Notes: generated from the sequence alone by a model not told the origin. A stretch of DNA of 40,358 nucleotides from Gnetum montanum (GCA_015680685.1 MNCI01009112.1:1-40358); one strand, 5' to 3'; positions 11,122 to 22,376 are shown, counted from the stretch's first letter. Translations and numbers: made by a program.

Positions 11122-11216
11122 GTTAGTTCTACAAAGGTATTTTACTGCATTATGTGATCCATGCCATGATAGACATAGGTATTAACAATGTATATATACA
11201 TTTTTTGTGTTACCAG

Positions 11217-11491
11217 GTTTTTTATTGATAGGAGTGATCTCCACGATAACACAGACTCCTTGGCGTTGGCACAGATGGCCCTACGGGAGTTTTCCTCTAC
11301 TGGGAATGTGTGGGCTGATGTAATAGGCCAATTTGGGGGTGAGTTCAAAGCCTATCCAACCCAATATTCCCAATTTTATGAAAAGTATAAAAAAGCTGAT
11401 TTGTTGGATAGGGAATGTGCATCCCTTAGGCCGTTCACCGTTGAAGACATGTTGGTGGATCTCCCACCATTTTTGATGCCATTTAAACTTG
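11217..11491 (+). CDS. Antisense gene exon 3 (element A)
   Basis: Acceptor TTTTTTGTGTTACCAG ends at 11216; donor GTATGC starts at 11492. The frame is open and encodes FFIDRSDLHDNTDSLALAQMALREF, then a basic/aromatic stretch to FLMPFKLG. Element B exon 3 gives INLDRTYIKDEGLALARTTLEAF at the same place and with the same phases (2 at the start, 1 at the end). No known domain recognised. Residues before FFIDR in the longest open frame are intron sequence. Confidence 0.65.
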
Positions 11492-11601
11492 GTATGCTAA
11501 AGTGTGAATTCACTATTACATGTTCGAATGATGTTCATTTTTTTTGCTAACTTTTTTTTATTTTTTTTTGTGAACTGTTTTAATGACAAAGAAATCCTAA
11601 G

Positions 11602-12631
11602 AGGTGACTATGATCACCTCTAGGCACAACGAAGCGAACCTATTTTTCAAGTACAGGGAGGTGGAGGAGACCTAGTGTTGGCTCTGCAATGGGACCCCAA
11701 CCATGCTTGTCCACAACCTTCAGGAGACTAGGCTTATGAACTTGTTTTTGGCCATCAACCCGAACGTCCTGCCTATCGAAATGCTTTCCCTAGCCAACTC
11801 CTTCTCTAAAAAGCAGATCTCTTCCACACACATGTTCACGGTGTGCGCGTGGTGTTTAAAATCAATAACCAATTATTTGCAAATCTTTTCAGTGTCCCTT
11901 CTGATGGTCTCCCCATGGGAGAAAAATCTAAGAAAGATGCACACCATTAGGGAGACAATGAGGAGTGTCTAGGGGCGGCAAAGGACCAAAAGGGGATCTA
12001 CATTAAGAAGGTGAGGCTATGGGTGGCCAAAATGATTTAACCTATTTTCCATGCCCATGCCTTCCCTAAGTGACTATCCAAAGGAAAAGTCATTGGAATT
12101 GAGCAGGCTTGGATAATGAGGGATGTCATGGAAGAGGGAACCTGTTACAATTGGGTCAAATACCTTTGCAGAGGCATGCTGGCTAAAATGGTCAAGCTCC
12201 ATGGGAATCTTGAGTCTCGATTCAATGTACACCATGCCTTCTTCATAGCCTGCTTGCAGTGTTTTGCGAAATTCTTGGTAGTCTATGAGAATGGAGTCTG
12301 GATGCTACAAGATCATAGCCAAATTTTCAAGCCATGGATCTACCAAGTCTTCCATACCACTCTATCTCAAGACCCCCCGGAAGCTATTGGGGAATCATTT
12401 TCAATGACGACCAGGGATCGGGTGGCATGCAACTTTCATGCCCAGGATAGCGTCGGAGAGGTGACCCCATTACCACTGGTAGTGTGACATGGGGGGAACG
12501 CCTCATTACAGAGATGTTAACAACTAAGTCGCAATGTAAGAGACCTTCCCTGGCTGAGGAACTTCCCCGTACAAATGAGGAAAGAGGGAAGAAGCTGTGG
12601 CTCAAACTTCATAGAGTGCAACCTTCGATTG
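11602..12631 (+). pseudogene. Antisense gene exon 4, plant-transposon-protein-like region (element A)
   Basis: Acceptor ATCCTAAG ends at 11601, then EVTMITSRHNEANLFFKYREVEE, interrupted by a stop, then MLVHNLQETRLMNLFLAINP and VLPIEMLSLANSFSK, which align to element B exon 4. A further stretch (MRDVMEEGTCYNWVKYLCRG...FNVHHAFFIACLQCF) is present in A but absent from B. The layout resembles domains seen in plant 'putative transposon protein' accessory ORFs, by memory of the family and not by search. It ends at an excellent donor GTAAGTG at 12632. Several stops. Confidence 0.5.
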
Positions 12632-12750
12632 GTAAGTGTTTTCTCTTTTTTGCTAACGTTCGCTACACTGTGTTACACTAGGTAGCATTGCACAACATAG
12701 CATCTGCTTCGAGTTGGTACAATTTGCTTACCATGACTATACTTTATTAG

Positions 12751-13423
12751 TAGAGGAAGAAGAGGAATAAGGGGAAGAAGAGGTGGTGGTCCCTACAACA
12801 GGGATGACTAGCAAGAATGAAGAGGCTCTAACCATAGAGGAGAGGACCCCTATCGATGAAGAAGGGGGCCCCTGCTATAGAAGAAAGGTCCTTAGCTGGT
12901 GAGGAGGAGGTCTTCGCCAATGAAGAGGAGGCCCCTGCCAATGAAGAAAGGGGTCTAACCAATGAGGAAAAGGCTCTTGGTAATTAGGCAGAGGTCCCTG
13001 TTGATGACCCTTTTGAGGAGAGTAGCTCAATACCAAATGGGCATGTGAACATTGAAGACGCTGCTACATTGTTGGGTCAACTGGAAGCAAAGGGGCTTCA
13101 TTTGGACGCTAGTGAGGTTGACTGCATATTTGATAGCGTATCGAAAGGCAACCCCCCTCCCCCCCCCCCCCCCCACTATCACCCTTGAGGGTTTACTAGG
13201 TAGGATCTTTACACTGTCATTTATGTTGTTCATCAACTTTATCATGGTTTCCCTCCATTGTGGCTAACACATTTTCATTGTGTAGCTAACACTACTATTG
13301 ATATCTTCGGCCCTTCCTTGATCTACCTACCATCGTAGACCGAGACCCCCAACAAATTTACTTTCATGGAGGGGATGGTCAACGACATGATCTATTGTCT
13401 GAAACAGATCGACCCGGAAGTGG
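12751..13423 (+). pseudogene. Antisense gene acidic-repeat exon (element A)
   Basis: Follows acceptor ACTTTATTAG (12741-12750). It codes for a Glu-rich stretch with repeated units of the form EEEAPANEE (about 12830-12990), then NIEDAATLLGQLEAKGLHLD, a poly-C disruption at 13152-13174, and near the end PNKFTFMEGMVNDMIYCLKQ with IDPEV, which aligns to element B PSKMDFVAGIAEEVVERIQ with AHPEI. B lacks the acidic repeat. The donor at 13424 reads GGCAAGT, a GC-type donor, at the place where B has GTATAA. Stops are present. Confidence 0.5.
13152..13174. repeat. Poly-C tract
   Basis: A run of cytosines broken by a single T inside the acidic-repeat exon. Probably slippage after the reading frame was already lost; also a place where assembly length could be wrong. 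Confidence 0.8.
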
Positions 13424-13512
13424 GCAAGTCAAAATTGCTACCCTAGACTCTCTAAAATGTTGTTGCTTCACTATGCCACTATGACTAATGCCTTTGTATG
13501 TGTGATTGGCAG

Positions 13513-14333
13513 CCTCTCGCCTCAAGTGGAGTCCTAGAAAAGCGATTGAGGTTGACACCTTGCCTAAATTTCCATCAAAGGTTACCGAAGTATCTCATTG
13601 CATATACGACGAAGCAAGTCAATGTGTGATGTACTTGGCAAGTTGCTTATGGGAATGTAGGTGTGTGAATGAAGACCTCTGGAAATGGGTATAGAGGCTT
13701 GAGAAGGAGAAGCCCAACCTAAATACCAAGGTGGAAGATCTCCAATTGAGGAATGAATTCCTATTGGCCCAAGACACCAACGATGGTAATTGGCGCACGG
13801 CTGTCATTGACTATGCAAGGTATTGGATGGTCGTGTAATGCAACAATGAGGCCACTCATGAAATAATAGAACAACACATGCAAATGGACCTGTAAGCCTA
13901 GAAGAACCAAGAATATAAGGACTACAGTGCAAAAGTTTATGAGTGGGGGCAGCCACAGAAAAACCACAAACATATGTATAAACTAGTGTGTGCCACTTAC
14001 CGTAAACAATATCAGGATGCCTCTATTAAGTTACATACTTACGAGGTATTCCTCAACATTATTGGTGCTTATGGAAATTACAACAAGTTTATGCAATAGG
14101 TGATAGTAAGTGAATCTCCCAAAAGGAAAATGACCTTTCCTGTGGGTGAGATTGCCACTGTCGCCTTTTCTCCAAGACCACTGAGATTATCATCCATAGA
14201 AAAGGAGAAAGTTGAGGCAAGAACTGACCTGGGAGACAGGAATTGGGCTGATATTATAGAAGAGAAGATCTTGCAATGCTTCACGGAAGGCATGGATCAG
14301 ATACCCCTTGAAATAGATGCATGGTCGTCTCAG
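13513..14333 (+). pseudogene. Antisense gene exon 5, coiled-coil region (element A)
   Basis: Acceptor GTGTGATTGGCAG ends at 13512; donor after TCTCAG, GTCAGT at 14334. Translation shows RLKWSPRKAIEVDTLPKFPS, RLEKEKPNLNTKVEDLQLRN, NWRTAVIDYARYW, YSAKVYEWGQPQKNHKHMYK and DRNWADIIEEKILQ. All of these have counterparts in order in the 262-codon element B exon. Heptad-like spacing suggests a coiled coil. The exon length keeps the frame (phase 1 in, phase 0 out) although four or so stops have arisen. Confidence 0.65.
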
Positions 14334-14422
14334 GTCAGTCATTTCTTAGTGTTGTGATAATTTATTTTATTCGAGTCCTTATTATAGCTTTAGCTGACTA
14401 TTTTATTTTACTTGTGGTACAG

Positions 14423-14485
14423 AATCCATATGAAAAAACTAGACCTAATGAGGCAGGGAACGATGGAGTGGGCAAAGGGTCATAG
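14423..14485 (+). CDS. Antisense gene last exon (element A)
   Basis: Acceptor with a T-rich tract and ACTTGTGGTACAG ends at 14422. Twenty codons (NPYEKTRPNEAGNDGVGKGS) then TAG. Element B's last exon is 33 codons, also small, Gly/Asp-rich and phase 0. A GCATAGCA motif follows the stop directly. Confidence 0.6.
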   Translation, partial: NPYEKTRPNEAGNDGVGKGS

Positions 14486-14661
14486 CATAGCAGCCGAACA
14501 TTTTATTTGAATTCTTGCAAAAAATGTTGCAAACATTATTGATTAATATTTTAAATGAAAGAAAAAATGGAATAGGAAGAGATTTATTTCATTTTGGCTT
14601 ATGTGTTGTATTTATTTTTATTTTATTCTTTATTTTTTTTGAATTAAACTCCTTGGGAGCA

Positions 14662-14772
14662 TCTTGTTTTAGTTTTAGTTCATTTGGGGACAACATTAGT
14701 TTTAGGCCATTTCGGGCCATTGGTAGTTTTGGGCCGTTTCTGGCCGTCACTAGTTTTAGGCCATTTCNGAAT
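14662..14772. repeat. Mini-hairpin array between PR and the antisense gene (element A)
   Basis: Four short units on plus beginning AGTTTT. Units 2 and 3 form GGCC-atttcg-GGCC (14705-14718) and GGCC-gtttct-GGCC. Element B has GGCC-cgaaat-GGCC units in the matching place (32130-32175). The array lies just past the 3' end of the antisense gene. One ambiguous base (N) is at 14768. Confidence 0.75.
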
Positions 14773-14857
14773 GAATATGAAGCAAACAAAGAATAAACGT
14801 ATGATAAGTGTTAGTTGTGTTGGAAGCAATGAAGTAGTTATGCTACGCAAGTAACAA

Positions 14858-15780
14858 TCATCCTTGCAGTTGCTTTCTAACCCATTGTGGGCTTGGCGAT
14901 GCATAAGGCCAAGGGGCTTTATTGTGATATTCTTCTATGTCGTTATCTATCACTTGAAAAGGAAACTTAGTGCACATAGTTTCATTTTCTGAGTTGGCAT
15001 TTTGGGCTAACTCATTTGCCACACAAGTAGCTTCGATGGAGACAGGCGCTTCAGTCTCAAAGGTTATTACTTCTGAACCTTGCTCCATGTCAATATTGTT
15101 TATCGCCTGGGTAGCTACTTCATCATCATAAATCACCACCTCCTTGCTCGCATAAGGTAGGTGGATTTCTTGATGTATGGGTGAAGAGACGGTCCTGAGT
15201 TGGGCTAACCACGACCTCCCCAAGATTAGGTTAAACCTGGGCATCTCTTCTACCACGATGAATGTTGTCCTTGTGGGGAACTGATCCCCTACCACACTGT
15301 TAATGTGGATAGTGCCTTTTACCATCACCCGTGCTCTAATGAATAAATTCAGACATGACATTGTCATGGGTTTGATCTGATACACCAAACCTAGTTTATC
15401 CACTATGGGGAACAAGATGACATTTGTAGCAACCTTGTCATCAACGTGTACTCTTCAGATGTTGTGTCGACCCACCTGAATTGTGATGAACAAGGGTGCT
15501 GTTGTCACTCGACCCTTTTTAGAGTCATCCTTAATGAACTCATCATGGAATGTCAACTAAGATGGCCATGGTTCTTCAGGCATAAAAGGAAGCATAACCA
15601 CATGGATTTCTTTCTTCTCTGCCAGCTTGTTTTTGTCAATTGGTATGGATGTTAACATATAAACCAAGGCCTCGTGGTGTACAATGGAGGTCATTACCAG
15701 GTTGTACAGGCTCAAGGTTGTATTCTTTTATTTTAGAGCCTGTTTAACCTTAGTAAGGGCATTTAAGAGGTCCTATTCAC
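14858..15780 (-). pseudogene. Element A protease region
   Basis: Retropepsin-like aspartic protease that would cleave Gag-Pol. Minus-strand frames read KQALK..NTTLSLYNLVMTS, then RVHVDDKVATNVILFPIVDKLGL (flap/active-site region; the family's D-x-G here reads DDK), MVKGTIHINSVVGDQFP, FNLILGRSWLAQL and SSPIHQEIHLP. The stretch from 15415 to 14858 is open. The usual active-site Gly is replaced, so activity is doubtful even apart from upstream stops. The end aligns with element B to MEQGSEV and then diverges. Confidence 0.8.
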
Positions 15781-18361
15781 TTTCTTGTTCTTTGCCACCC
15801 TTCTCTCCCTCCATTCGTCTTGGAAGATGAATTTTTCGAGGAGGAGCAGTTTCAGGTTTGGGGCTAGACCCTTTCAAGCACGATGGCGATGATTGTGTGC
15901 ACATAGTGGTGTCAACTATTGATGATGAGGGGGATGTATACACAAAGGATGAGGGGGTAGGCTTGGACGGACCTGGGGCGGTATGTTCCTTGGTCGTTTC
16001 GTCCATCAGATGCTCTACCCGTTTCTTTCAATGAGAAGGATGTGATGTCATCTTAGGTTGGCTCTATGTGATGGAGGCAGTTGAGTGTTTTGGCCCCCTA
16101 ATGACGAACAGTGCTTGTGGCGTTAGTACGAGCGACGATGTAGTTTTTAATACAAAAGGTGCAAGGGCAAATGTCCGAGGAGTAACCTTGAGGACAAATG
16201 GTTGTTGTGGTGTCTTTTTTATCGTTGTTGGTGTTGCTATGCTACATTGAAGCACACAAACCATGAACGGCTGCTGTCGTAGTTCTAGATTACTATCTAC
16301 ACTAATCGTGTTGATAATGCACCCCACATTGTTAGCGTTGAGGGGGTCCTTGTAAACGTGTATGGATTAATTTTTGGGGCAGATAGGGTTGCTTTCATTT
16401 AGAACCAACTTCCCCTGATCAATCATCCATTGAATGTAATATTTTAAGGCTAGACAGTAATCCATGTTGTGACCACAAAGTTGATGGTAGTCACAAAACC
16501 ACTCAAGTTGGAAGTTCTTAGGAATTGGAGGCTTGTTGGGCATAGCTAAGGAGGGGTTCCTAAGGAGTTTGCAATACTGCTAATGTCATTTGGTTGCCTC
16601 TTTTGACATCGGCATATGTTAAATGTACCCAGCCCCTAGCAATTACTTCAGAAGTTCTGAAGGCTTGACAGGTAGTTGGGTATACTTAGAGTGATCTTTC
16701 CATTTGAAGTTGGGTTTAGGCAGGGTTGATGCCTCTGGTGTCAATGTGGAGGATTGGGTAGCGTTACTTGAGTTAGGTGCAGGGTTAGTTCATGTTTTGA
16801 CTACTTTCTTGTTATTGTTTCTGTTGGGCTTAGCCTTGTTTCCCACGGTGGCCATCGTGGCCATTGCGACTTTGCCATTCTCTTTGTCTTTTTTGGTATA
16901 TGCATTTTTATACGCAACATAGGTTAGGTCTTTACTGGCTTCAGCCATGTCTTGGATTCTTTTTGTCTAGGCAAAAGATTGACTAAGAGAGCGTGGGGCT
17001 AGGTAGTACAACTTGGATTTGATGAAATCATTTACCGCCCTCTTAAAGATGGCCAGCAATTAGGCCTCCACGATAGGCTCATGAATCTCATTCAAGGTAG
17101 CGCTCCACCACTGTATAAACTTTTGCACTGACTCTAGTAGGTCTTACTTAACGCCCATCAGCTAATCCAGCGTGACTTCGGGCTTCAAGTTATACTTGAA
17201 GCGGGTCACGAACTGAGTCAGAAGCTATTCCAGTGTTGATATGGAGGTGCACAGGAGTGTGTGGTACTAGTCTAAAGATTTGCTCATCAGAGACATAGCA
17301 GAGATGCAAATAATGGTGTGCGGCTACTACTACAAAAACAAAGATTCAGATCTAAATGTGACTAAATGCGCATTAGGGTTGCCCTCACCATTGTATTTTG
17401 TGAATTGGGGGAGTGGCATCCCAGGAGGTAACATGAGCATAGGAACCACCGTGCTAATGGGGTTGTCATGGTAGAAATCCATGACGTGCATCATGTTAGA
17501 ACCGACAAATTTGAGATGTTTAATCTCTTCAATAAGGGTCTGGATAAGTTGAAATGCTTGGTCCAGACTCGAAGATGACATAGATGGTTGTGGGGTTGTA
17601 GGGGAAACCATCGTTGGTGGTGTAGTAAGGACAGTGGCCTGGCTCATAGGAGGTGTTGTTGGGATTGCCCTTGCGAAGGGTGTTACCTATGAGGTCCACC
17701 ACCCAGTGGGTGGCGCTGCTAGAGTAGCAACCACTAATGGTGTTGTGGGGTTAGTCATTTGCATGACTGATGGAATGGGCCACAGTCCCGTGCTTGTTTG
17801 TGACACCTGTGGGATTTGGTATGCTTGGTGGTAAGGGTAATGTGACATCTGGTGGGGTTGTGAAATAGGGAGTGAAGTAGCTGGGGTCCACCATGCGGTT
17901 GGGGTTGGGCCTACCACTAATGGTGGAATAGGTGTAGATGATAAGACAGGAGTGGAGACTCCATGCAGCTATGAAGTAGATGCAGTGTGTATGTAGGGCG
18001 ATGTAGGTGTGACTGGCGCTTGGTACGAGGATGGGATAGAATGAGGACGGAGAGTGTCTGGGAATGAAATTGAGGGAGGAGCATGCTGATACATTGAGGG
18101 TGCAAGATGGCTTCCCATGGCTAATGAAAACGTAGATTGAGGTGGAGTTGTGGTAATCACAAAGGAAGCTGACGCAAAAAGTGGGTTTGACCTGAAGACC
18201 ATGGTGGAAGGGATGATCGCAAGGTAAGTCTAGCCACCTTCCTCAAACTAGGAGTCCAGGTCCTCCTGGTTGTCCTAGAAAGCCTCATCGTAATGAGACA
18301 TTGTATCTAGTTCCTTAGACTTACTGACCCGTAGCAACTGATCTAAGATCCACTAATACAT
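15781..18361 (-). pseudogene. Element A gag (truncated, decayed)
   Basis: Pro/Ser/Thr-rich N-part (SNPLFASASF...HLAPSMYQHAPPSISFP), then a short coiled region and the capsid start VMDFYHDNPIS...PQFTKYNGEGNPNAHLVTFR (17520-17340), shared with element B. The zinc knuckle FCDYHQLCGHNMDYC (CX2HX4HX4C) lies near 16505-16450, followed by YKDPLNANNVGCIINTI. Downstream (16327-16064) are spaced QPFMVCV, QPFVLKVTP and APFVLKTT motifs, counterparts of the PYVVRVP repeats of element B. The N-terminus is cut at 18361 by the duplicated LTR fragment. Many stops. Confidence 0.8.
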
Positions 18362-19808
18362 TTTAATAAGGGAGATGGTCGATCAAACTAGGACTTAATA
18401 GGTGTATCTTAACCTTTTCATAAATGCTAGTTTCGGAAGTGAGACACGTGGAGTAGATCGATGATCAATAAATGCAAAATAATGAAAATAGTGCAAAACA
18501 ATGATTATAGTAAGGAAATAACAAATCAAGTTTGGGTGAGAAAGTGCACCACCACAAAGGTCGCGGATTTTATCATTTACCTTGTTGAAAAGTGTATAGC
18601 AGGTTATGCAACACTTGAGAGAGGCTACTTACACTGAGTAGTATAGTCAGGTGACAAATGTCGAATCCTAAGGGACTAGCATGGTGCTAGCATCGGGCTA
18701 GGTGGTCGCTTAGCACCCATGATGCTTTGAGCCAAGAAAGGAGCCTCAAGGATCGTGGTGGAAACAATAGTTGTTGGTAGAATCATTTTTTGTGATAAAC
18801 AAGGAAAATCGCAAACGAGAAACATGAAAATCAATAGGAGATCGGAGGCTTTTCGTCTTGCCAGGTTCCAAAGGAACCATCATCACGAACAATCTACACC
18901 AGATGAGGTGTAAAAAATCACAAAAGGGTATCATGTTTATGCTAGTGGATGATGGGGTATAGAGAGCATGCAGGACTACCCATAAGACGCAATAAGGGCA
19001 CCGAAAAGGCCCTCCTTCTACTGCCAAAAACTGTAACTACTAAAAACATCAGTGGCTGAAACACCGAAAGGTTGTTGGGAAAATAGTTTAACCCTGGATC
19101 CGTGTGAGGGTCGTGCTGGAGAGAAATGGATGCGAGGCACCCTGAACAGTCTAGTCGATCAGATAGGGACTTAATAGGTGTATCTTAACCTTTTCGTAAA
19201 CGCTAGTTTTGGAAGCAAGACACATGGAGTAGATCGATGATCAATAAATGCAAAACAATGAAAATAGTGCAAAACAATGATTATAGTAAGGAAATAACAA
19301 ATCAAGTTTGGGTAAGAAAGTGCACCACCCCAAAGGTCGCCTGATTTGATCCTTTGCCTTGTTGAAAAGTGTACAATAGGTTATGCAACACTTGAGAGAG
19401 ACTACTTACACCGAGCAGTATAGTCAGGTGACAAATGTCAAATCCTAAGGGACTAGCATGGTGCTAGCATCGGGCTAGGTGGTCGCTCAGCACCCATGGT
19501 GCTTTGAGCCAAGAAAGGAGCCTCAAGGATCGTGGTGGAAACAACAGTTGTTGGTAGAATCATTTTGCATGATAAACAAGGAAAATTACAAATGAGAAAC
19601 ACAAAAATCAATAGGATATCGGAGGCTTTTCGTCTTACTAGGTTCCAAAGGAACCATCGTCATAACCAATCTGCACCACATGAGGTGTAAACAACCACAA
19701 AAGGGTGTCATGTTTATGCTAGTGGATGATGGGGTACAGAGAGCATGTAGGACTACCCATAAGATGCAATAAGGGCACTGAAAAGGCCCTCCTTCTAGTG
19801 CCAAAAAC
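18362..19808 (-). repeat. Tandem duplication of LTR end, PBS and leader (element A)
   Basis: Period about 777 bp: the anchor GATCARAYARGGACTTAATA recurs at 18381, 19157 and 19934. Reading minus, the true LTR end (CA at 19809) is followed by PBS and about 380 bp of leader (19808-19427). Then comes a second LTR-end fragment (19426-19032), a second PBS/leader (19031-18650) and a third LTR-end fragment (18649-about 18362) joined directly to gag. Copies are about 95% alike by eye. This would give three possible PBS-LTR contexts in one element. Confidence 0.85.
19785..19808 (-). other. Primer binding site region of element A
   Basis: Directly inside the LTR end, the minus strand reads GTTTTTGGCACTAGAAGGAG then GGCC. 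Element B has GAAATTTGTGCTAAAAGGAG then GGCC at the same place, so a shared TTTGGYGCTAGAAGGAGGG-like site is implied. The tRNA could not be assigned without a search. Confidence 0.5.
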
Positions 19809-21173
19809 TGTAACTAATGAAAATATCAATGGCTGGAACACTGAAAGGTTGTTGGGAAAACAGTTTAACCCTGGATCCATGTGAGGGTCGTGCTGGAGAG
19901 AAACGGATGCGAGGCACCCTGAACAATCTGGTCGATCAGACAAGGACTTAATAGGTGTATCTTAACCTTTTCGTAAACGCTAGTTTCGGAAGCGAGACAC
20001 GTCGAGTAGATCGATGATCAATAAATGCAAAACAATGAAAATAGTGAAAAACAATAATTATAGTAAGGAAATAACAAATCAAGTTTGGGTGAGAAAGTGC
20101 ACCACCCCAAAGGTCATGGATTTGATCCTTTACCTTGTTGAAAAGTGTACAACAGGTTATGCAACACTTGAGAGAGACTACTTACACCGAGTAGTATAGT
20201 CATAGGTCTTCTGCTTGCTGCTCTATTTGCTAACATGCCAAAATGCTTGACTCACAAAAGGGATATGTTTGGAGCCAACCAAAGGACTCAAAGGTGTCCA
20301 GAATGCTCAAAATTCCAACTATTCTCAACTATGCTCTCTGAAAGCCAACTTGAAAGCCAACTTTGCCAAAAAGCCAAACAACCAATGAAAAAATGCCAAC
20401 CCTTTGAGCATTGTTTGTCTAGGTATTTATAGGACCAAGAGTAGGAGAGAAACATGGGTTTGATGCCACGTGTCCTAAACCCCATGAGGTGCTAACATGT
20501 CTATATTATGTAGGTGTGCGATGCTGGATGTGAACTTTGTTACGTTGTGACTATACTGCTGAGATTGCATGTGCCAAAATCCAGTGTGCTAACAATGTGA
20601 GAAAAATGGACTCTATGCTCCAGGACTACGTCTTCCCTGCTCTTACAAGCAAGGTCAAGAGTAGGAACAATTTTTTGGGAGTTGACCACGGGTATGCAAA
20701 AATGAAGTAAAATTGCTAATTTCACCAAGGAGATGCCAGAGTGAGAAAGATCATTGCCAACAAGTTCTAGAGCTACCCGAAGACATCTTGATGCCTCTGT
20801 ACCAGTGTTGCATTACTCATGATGTTTAGCACATTGGCATAACATAAGTAGCTATTTGCTATGTTACATAGCGTAGCATAGCGTAGCCACTGGTCTTAAT
20901 TGAAATTTGTGTAGGAGTTGAAAAGCATTTGTCTGAGGCTTAGTCATGCTAAGAACTGTAACTTTTTTCCTTCATGATGGGAAGCCTTTGGACTTGCTAA
21001 ATTCATGTTTGGCATACTTTTGTTGTTTCTGTATTGTTTCTACGCTATGCTATGCTATGTAGCATAGCACAGCCTAGTAGCTAGTGTACCATGCTTCCTT
21101 GCTTAATTCGCCATTTTCTAGGAAGAAACTTTGCTCGTAGCCTGAGGGCTAAGTGGGGCAGGGAGTTTTGGGG
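19809..21173 (-). repeat. Element A 5' LTR, part (interrupted by element C)
   Basis: Aligns with 322-1687 of the 3' LTR and has a TATA box (TATAAATA, minus) at 20424-20431. Homology stops at GGGAGTTTTGGGG, directly followed by the terminal TG of element C. The last ~530 bp (equivalent of 1688-2220, starting AGGCTAAAGTCTTTCC on plus) is missing from the window. Confidence 0.85.
20424..20431 (-). promoter_or_regulatory. TATA box of element A 5' LTR
   Basis: Minus strand TATAAATA, at the same LTR position as 949-956. This would have driven genomic RNA of element A. Confidence 0.6.
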
Positions 21174-21759
21174 TGTACCATCCGAAATCGTCGGTCTCCG
21201 GCTGGAAGGAAATAGAGACTGTGGGATCATCGGACACGCACAGAAGACCCTACCTTCGCCTGAGGGTGAGCTGGAATGAACGAAGGTAGAGTACCTTGAG
21301 TGGTCCACACGCAGATCAGACAAGGACTTCCTTGAACATACACTGAAGTGCTATACGCTGGGTTATATGTAAACGGCGTAGCGGGCGTAAAATAGAGCAT
21401 AAACAGCGCAGCAGATGCGAACAGAGCGTACACGTAAACGAGCGTAAACAGAACACATGCACAAAATTGATGTAAACTCCAAACAATTTTATGAAGAAGA
21501 TGTAACAATGGTATTACAGGATGAAAGTACAGTGCACTGGTCTAACGCAGTTGTGATGAAACACAAGGCGGACGAAAAGCCCTGGTGGATGCAAGGATGA
21601 CTGGGCTGGTTCACACTATAGGCGCGACGTAGAGATTGTATGCTCAGCGTACAGGGTTTTCCAGTGTAAAAGGTTTTTAGCTCTGGTGCGCAGCGTAATT
21701 GGTCTTTGGTATGCTCTGGGATTTTTTTCAATTGACCTGGATCAAGTGGAAAATTGGGG

Positions 21760-21767
21760 CTTTTATA
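21760..21767 (-). promoter_or_regulatory. TATA box of element C LTR
   Basis: Minus strand TATAAAAG, identical to element B at 26510-26517, with conserved flanks (CCAGTATAAAAGCCCCAATT). Confidence 0.7.
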
Positions 21768-21839
21768 CTGGTTGTTACGCTAGGCTCGGGTTGGCCAACA
21801 TGTGGACGTTGACCGGGTGTAAAAAGGCGTAAAATTTAC

Positions 21840-22255
21840 AAGTGTACAATATATTACATCTGCTAAGCATATACGTTGGGCATATACGCTGTATCAGGTA
21901 GGCGTAGACTCTTAGCGTATACGCTGGATGTGCTGGGCGTAGATGCTGTGGACGCTAAGCATATACGCTGACAATGGTTGTGCGTATACGTTGATGGCTG
22001 TTGGACGTATACGCTGGGGTGCATGCACTGATGGTTGCCGACTTGCTTCAATGCTTACTCTTCAGTGCTGTTCTCATGCTGTCTTTGGAGATTTCATCGC
22101 CGAGCGTACACGTCTGTTGCTGTGCCTGACGAGCGTACATGTGAGGTGTGTAGGCTGGGCGTATACGTTGAGAATGCCGAGCGTATACGCTGGGCATATA
22201 CACTGTGGGTATGAATTTGGGCATATACGCTAGGCGTATACGCTACCACTATATA
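21840..22255. repeat. GCGTATACGC palindrome cluster in element C U3
   Basis: Exact 10-bp palindromes at 21915-21924, 22181-22190 and 22234-22243, plus many one-base variants (for example ACGTATACGC, GCATATACGC). Spacing is irregular, about 15-40 bp. Located upstream of the TATA box in transcription order, as expected for regulatory sites. Confidence 0.8.
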
Positions 22256-22376
22256 CTTAGTGAAAATTAAGTATTTTGATCCCCAAAGTTGCAATGTGTG
22301 ACACCAAATGTAGCCGAGGTCGTATGTGGGTCCCAGGGACTTGCTTCTTGCTGGAGAAGTACCAAGCTTGAAATTT

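Larger units (their letters stand above)
8142..14485 (+). pseudogene. Antisense split cargo gene of element A
   Basis: Gene on the strand opposite to gag-pol, lying between PR and RT. Proposed exons: 8142-8264 (uncertain), 10671-11121, 11217-11491, 11602-12631, 12751-13423, 13513-14333, 14423-14485 (stop TAG 14483). Splice sites are GT-AG except a GC donor at 13424. Each of the last exons aligns in order to the antisense gene of element B, with the same intron phases (2, 1, 1, 0 at the shared junctions). The product would join a phosphatase-like region, a plant-transposon-like region, an acidic repeat, a coiled coil and a short polar tail. This copy has several in-frame stops and internal shifts, so it is a decayed member. 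Function unknown. Confidence 0.75.
322..21173 (-). mobile_element. Element A: old Ty3/gypsy (Tat-group) retrotransposon, 5' LTR interrupted
   Basis: Read on the minus strand the order is 5' LTR (cut at 21173 by element C), PBS/leader (tandemly duplicated), gag, PR, spacer with an antisense gene, RT, RNase H, second RNase H, integrase, hairpin array, PPT, 3' LTR. The dual RNase H and the gag knuckle place it in the plant Tat/Ogre/Retand group. Coding parts carry many stops and frameshifts. The two LTRs differ at roughly one base in eight in a stretch of about 130 bases compared by eye (around 1500-1640 versus 20980-21110), so the insertion is old. It cannot be active. Confidence 0.9.

Noticed and set aside
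11188-11216. Start of the antisense protein at the ATG at 11188
   Set aside because: The first residues come from the T-rich intron end; a good acceptor at 11216 and the element B alignment show the exon starts at 11217.
13152-13174. Poly-C run as a telomere-like or i-motif functional element
   Set aside because: Single homopolymer inside a decayed exon; slippage explains it.
21840-22255. Palindromic repeats resembling a CRISPR array
   Set aside because: Spacing is irregular, repeat length is only about 10 bp, spacers are themselves repeat-like, and the context is a plant retrotransposon LTR.
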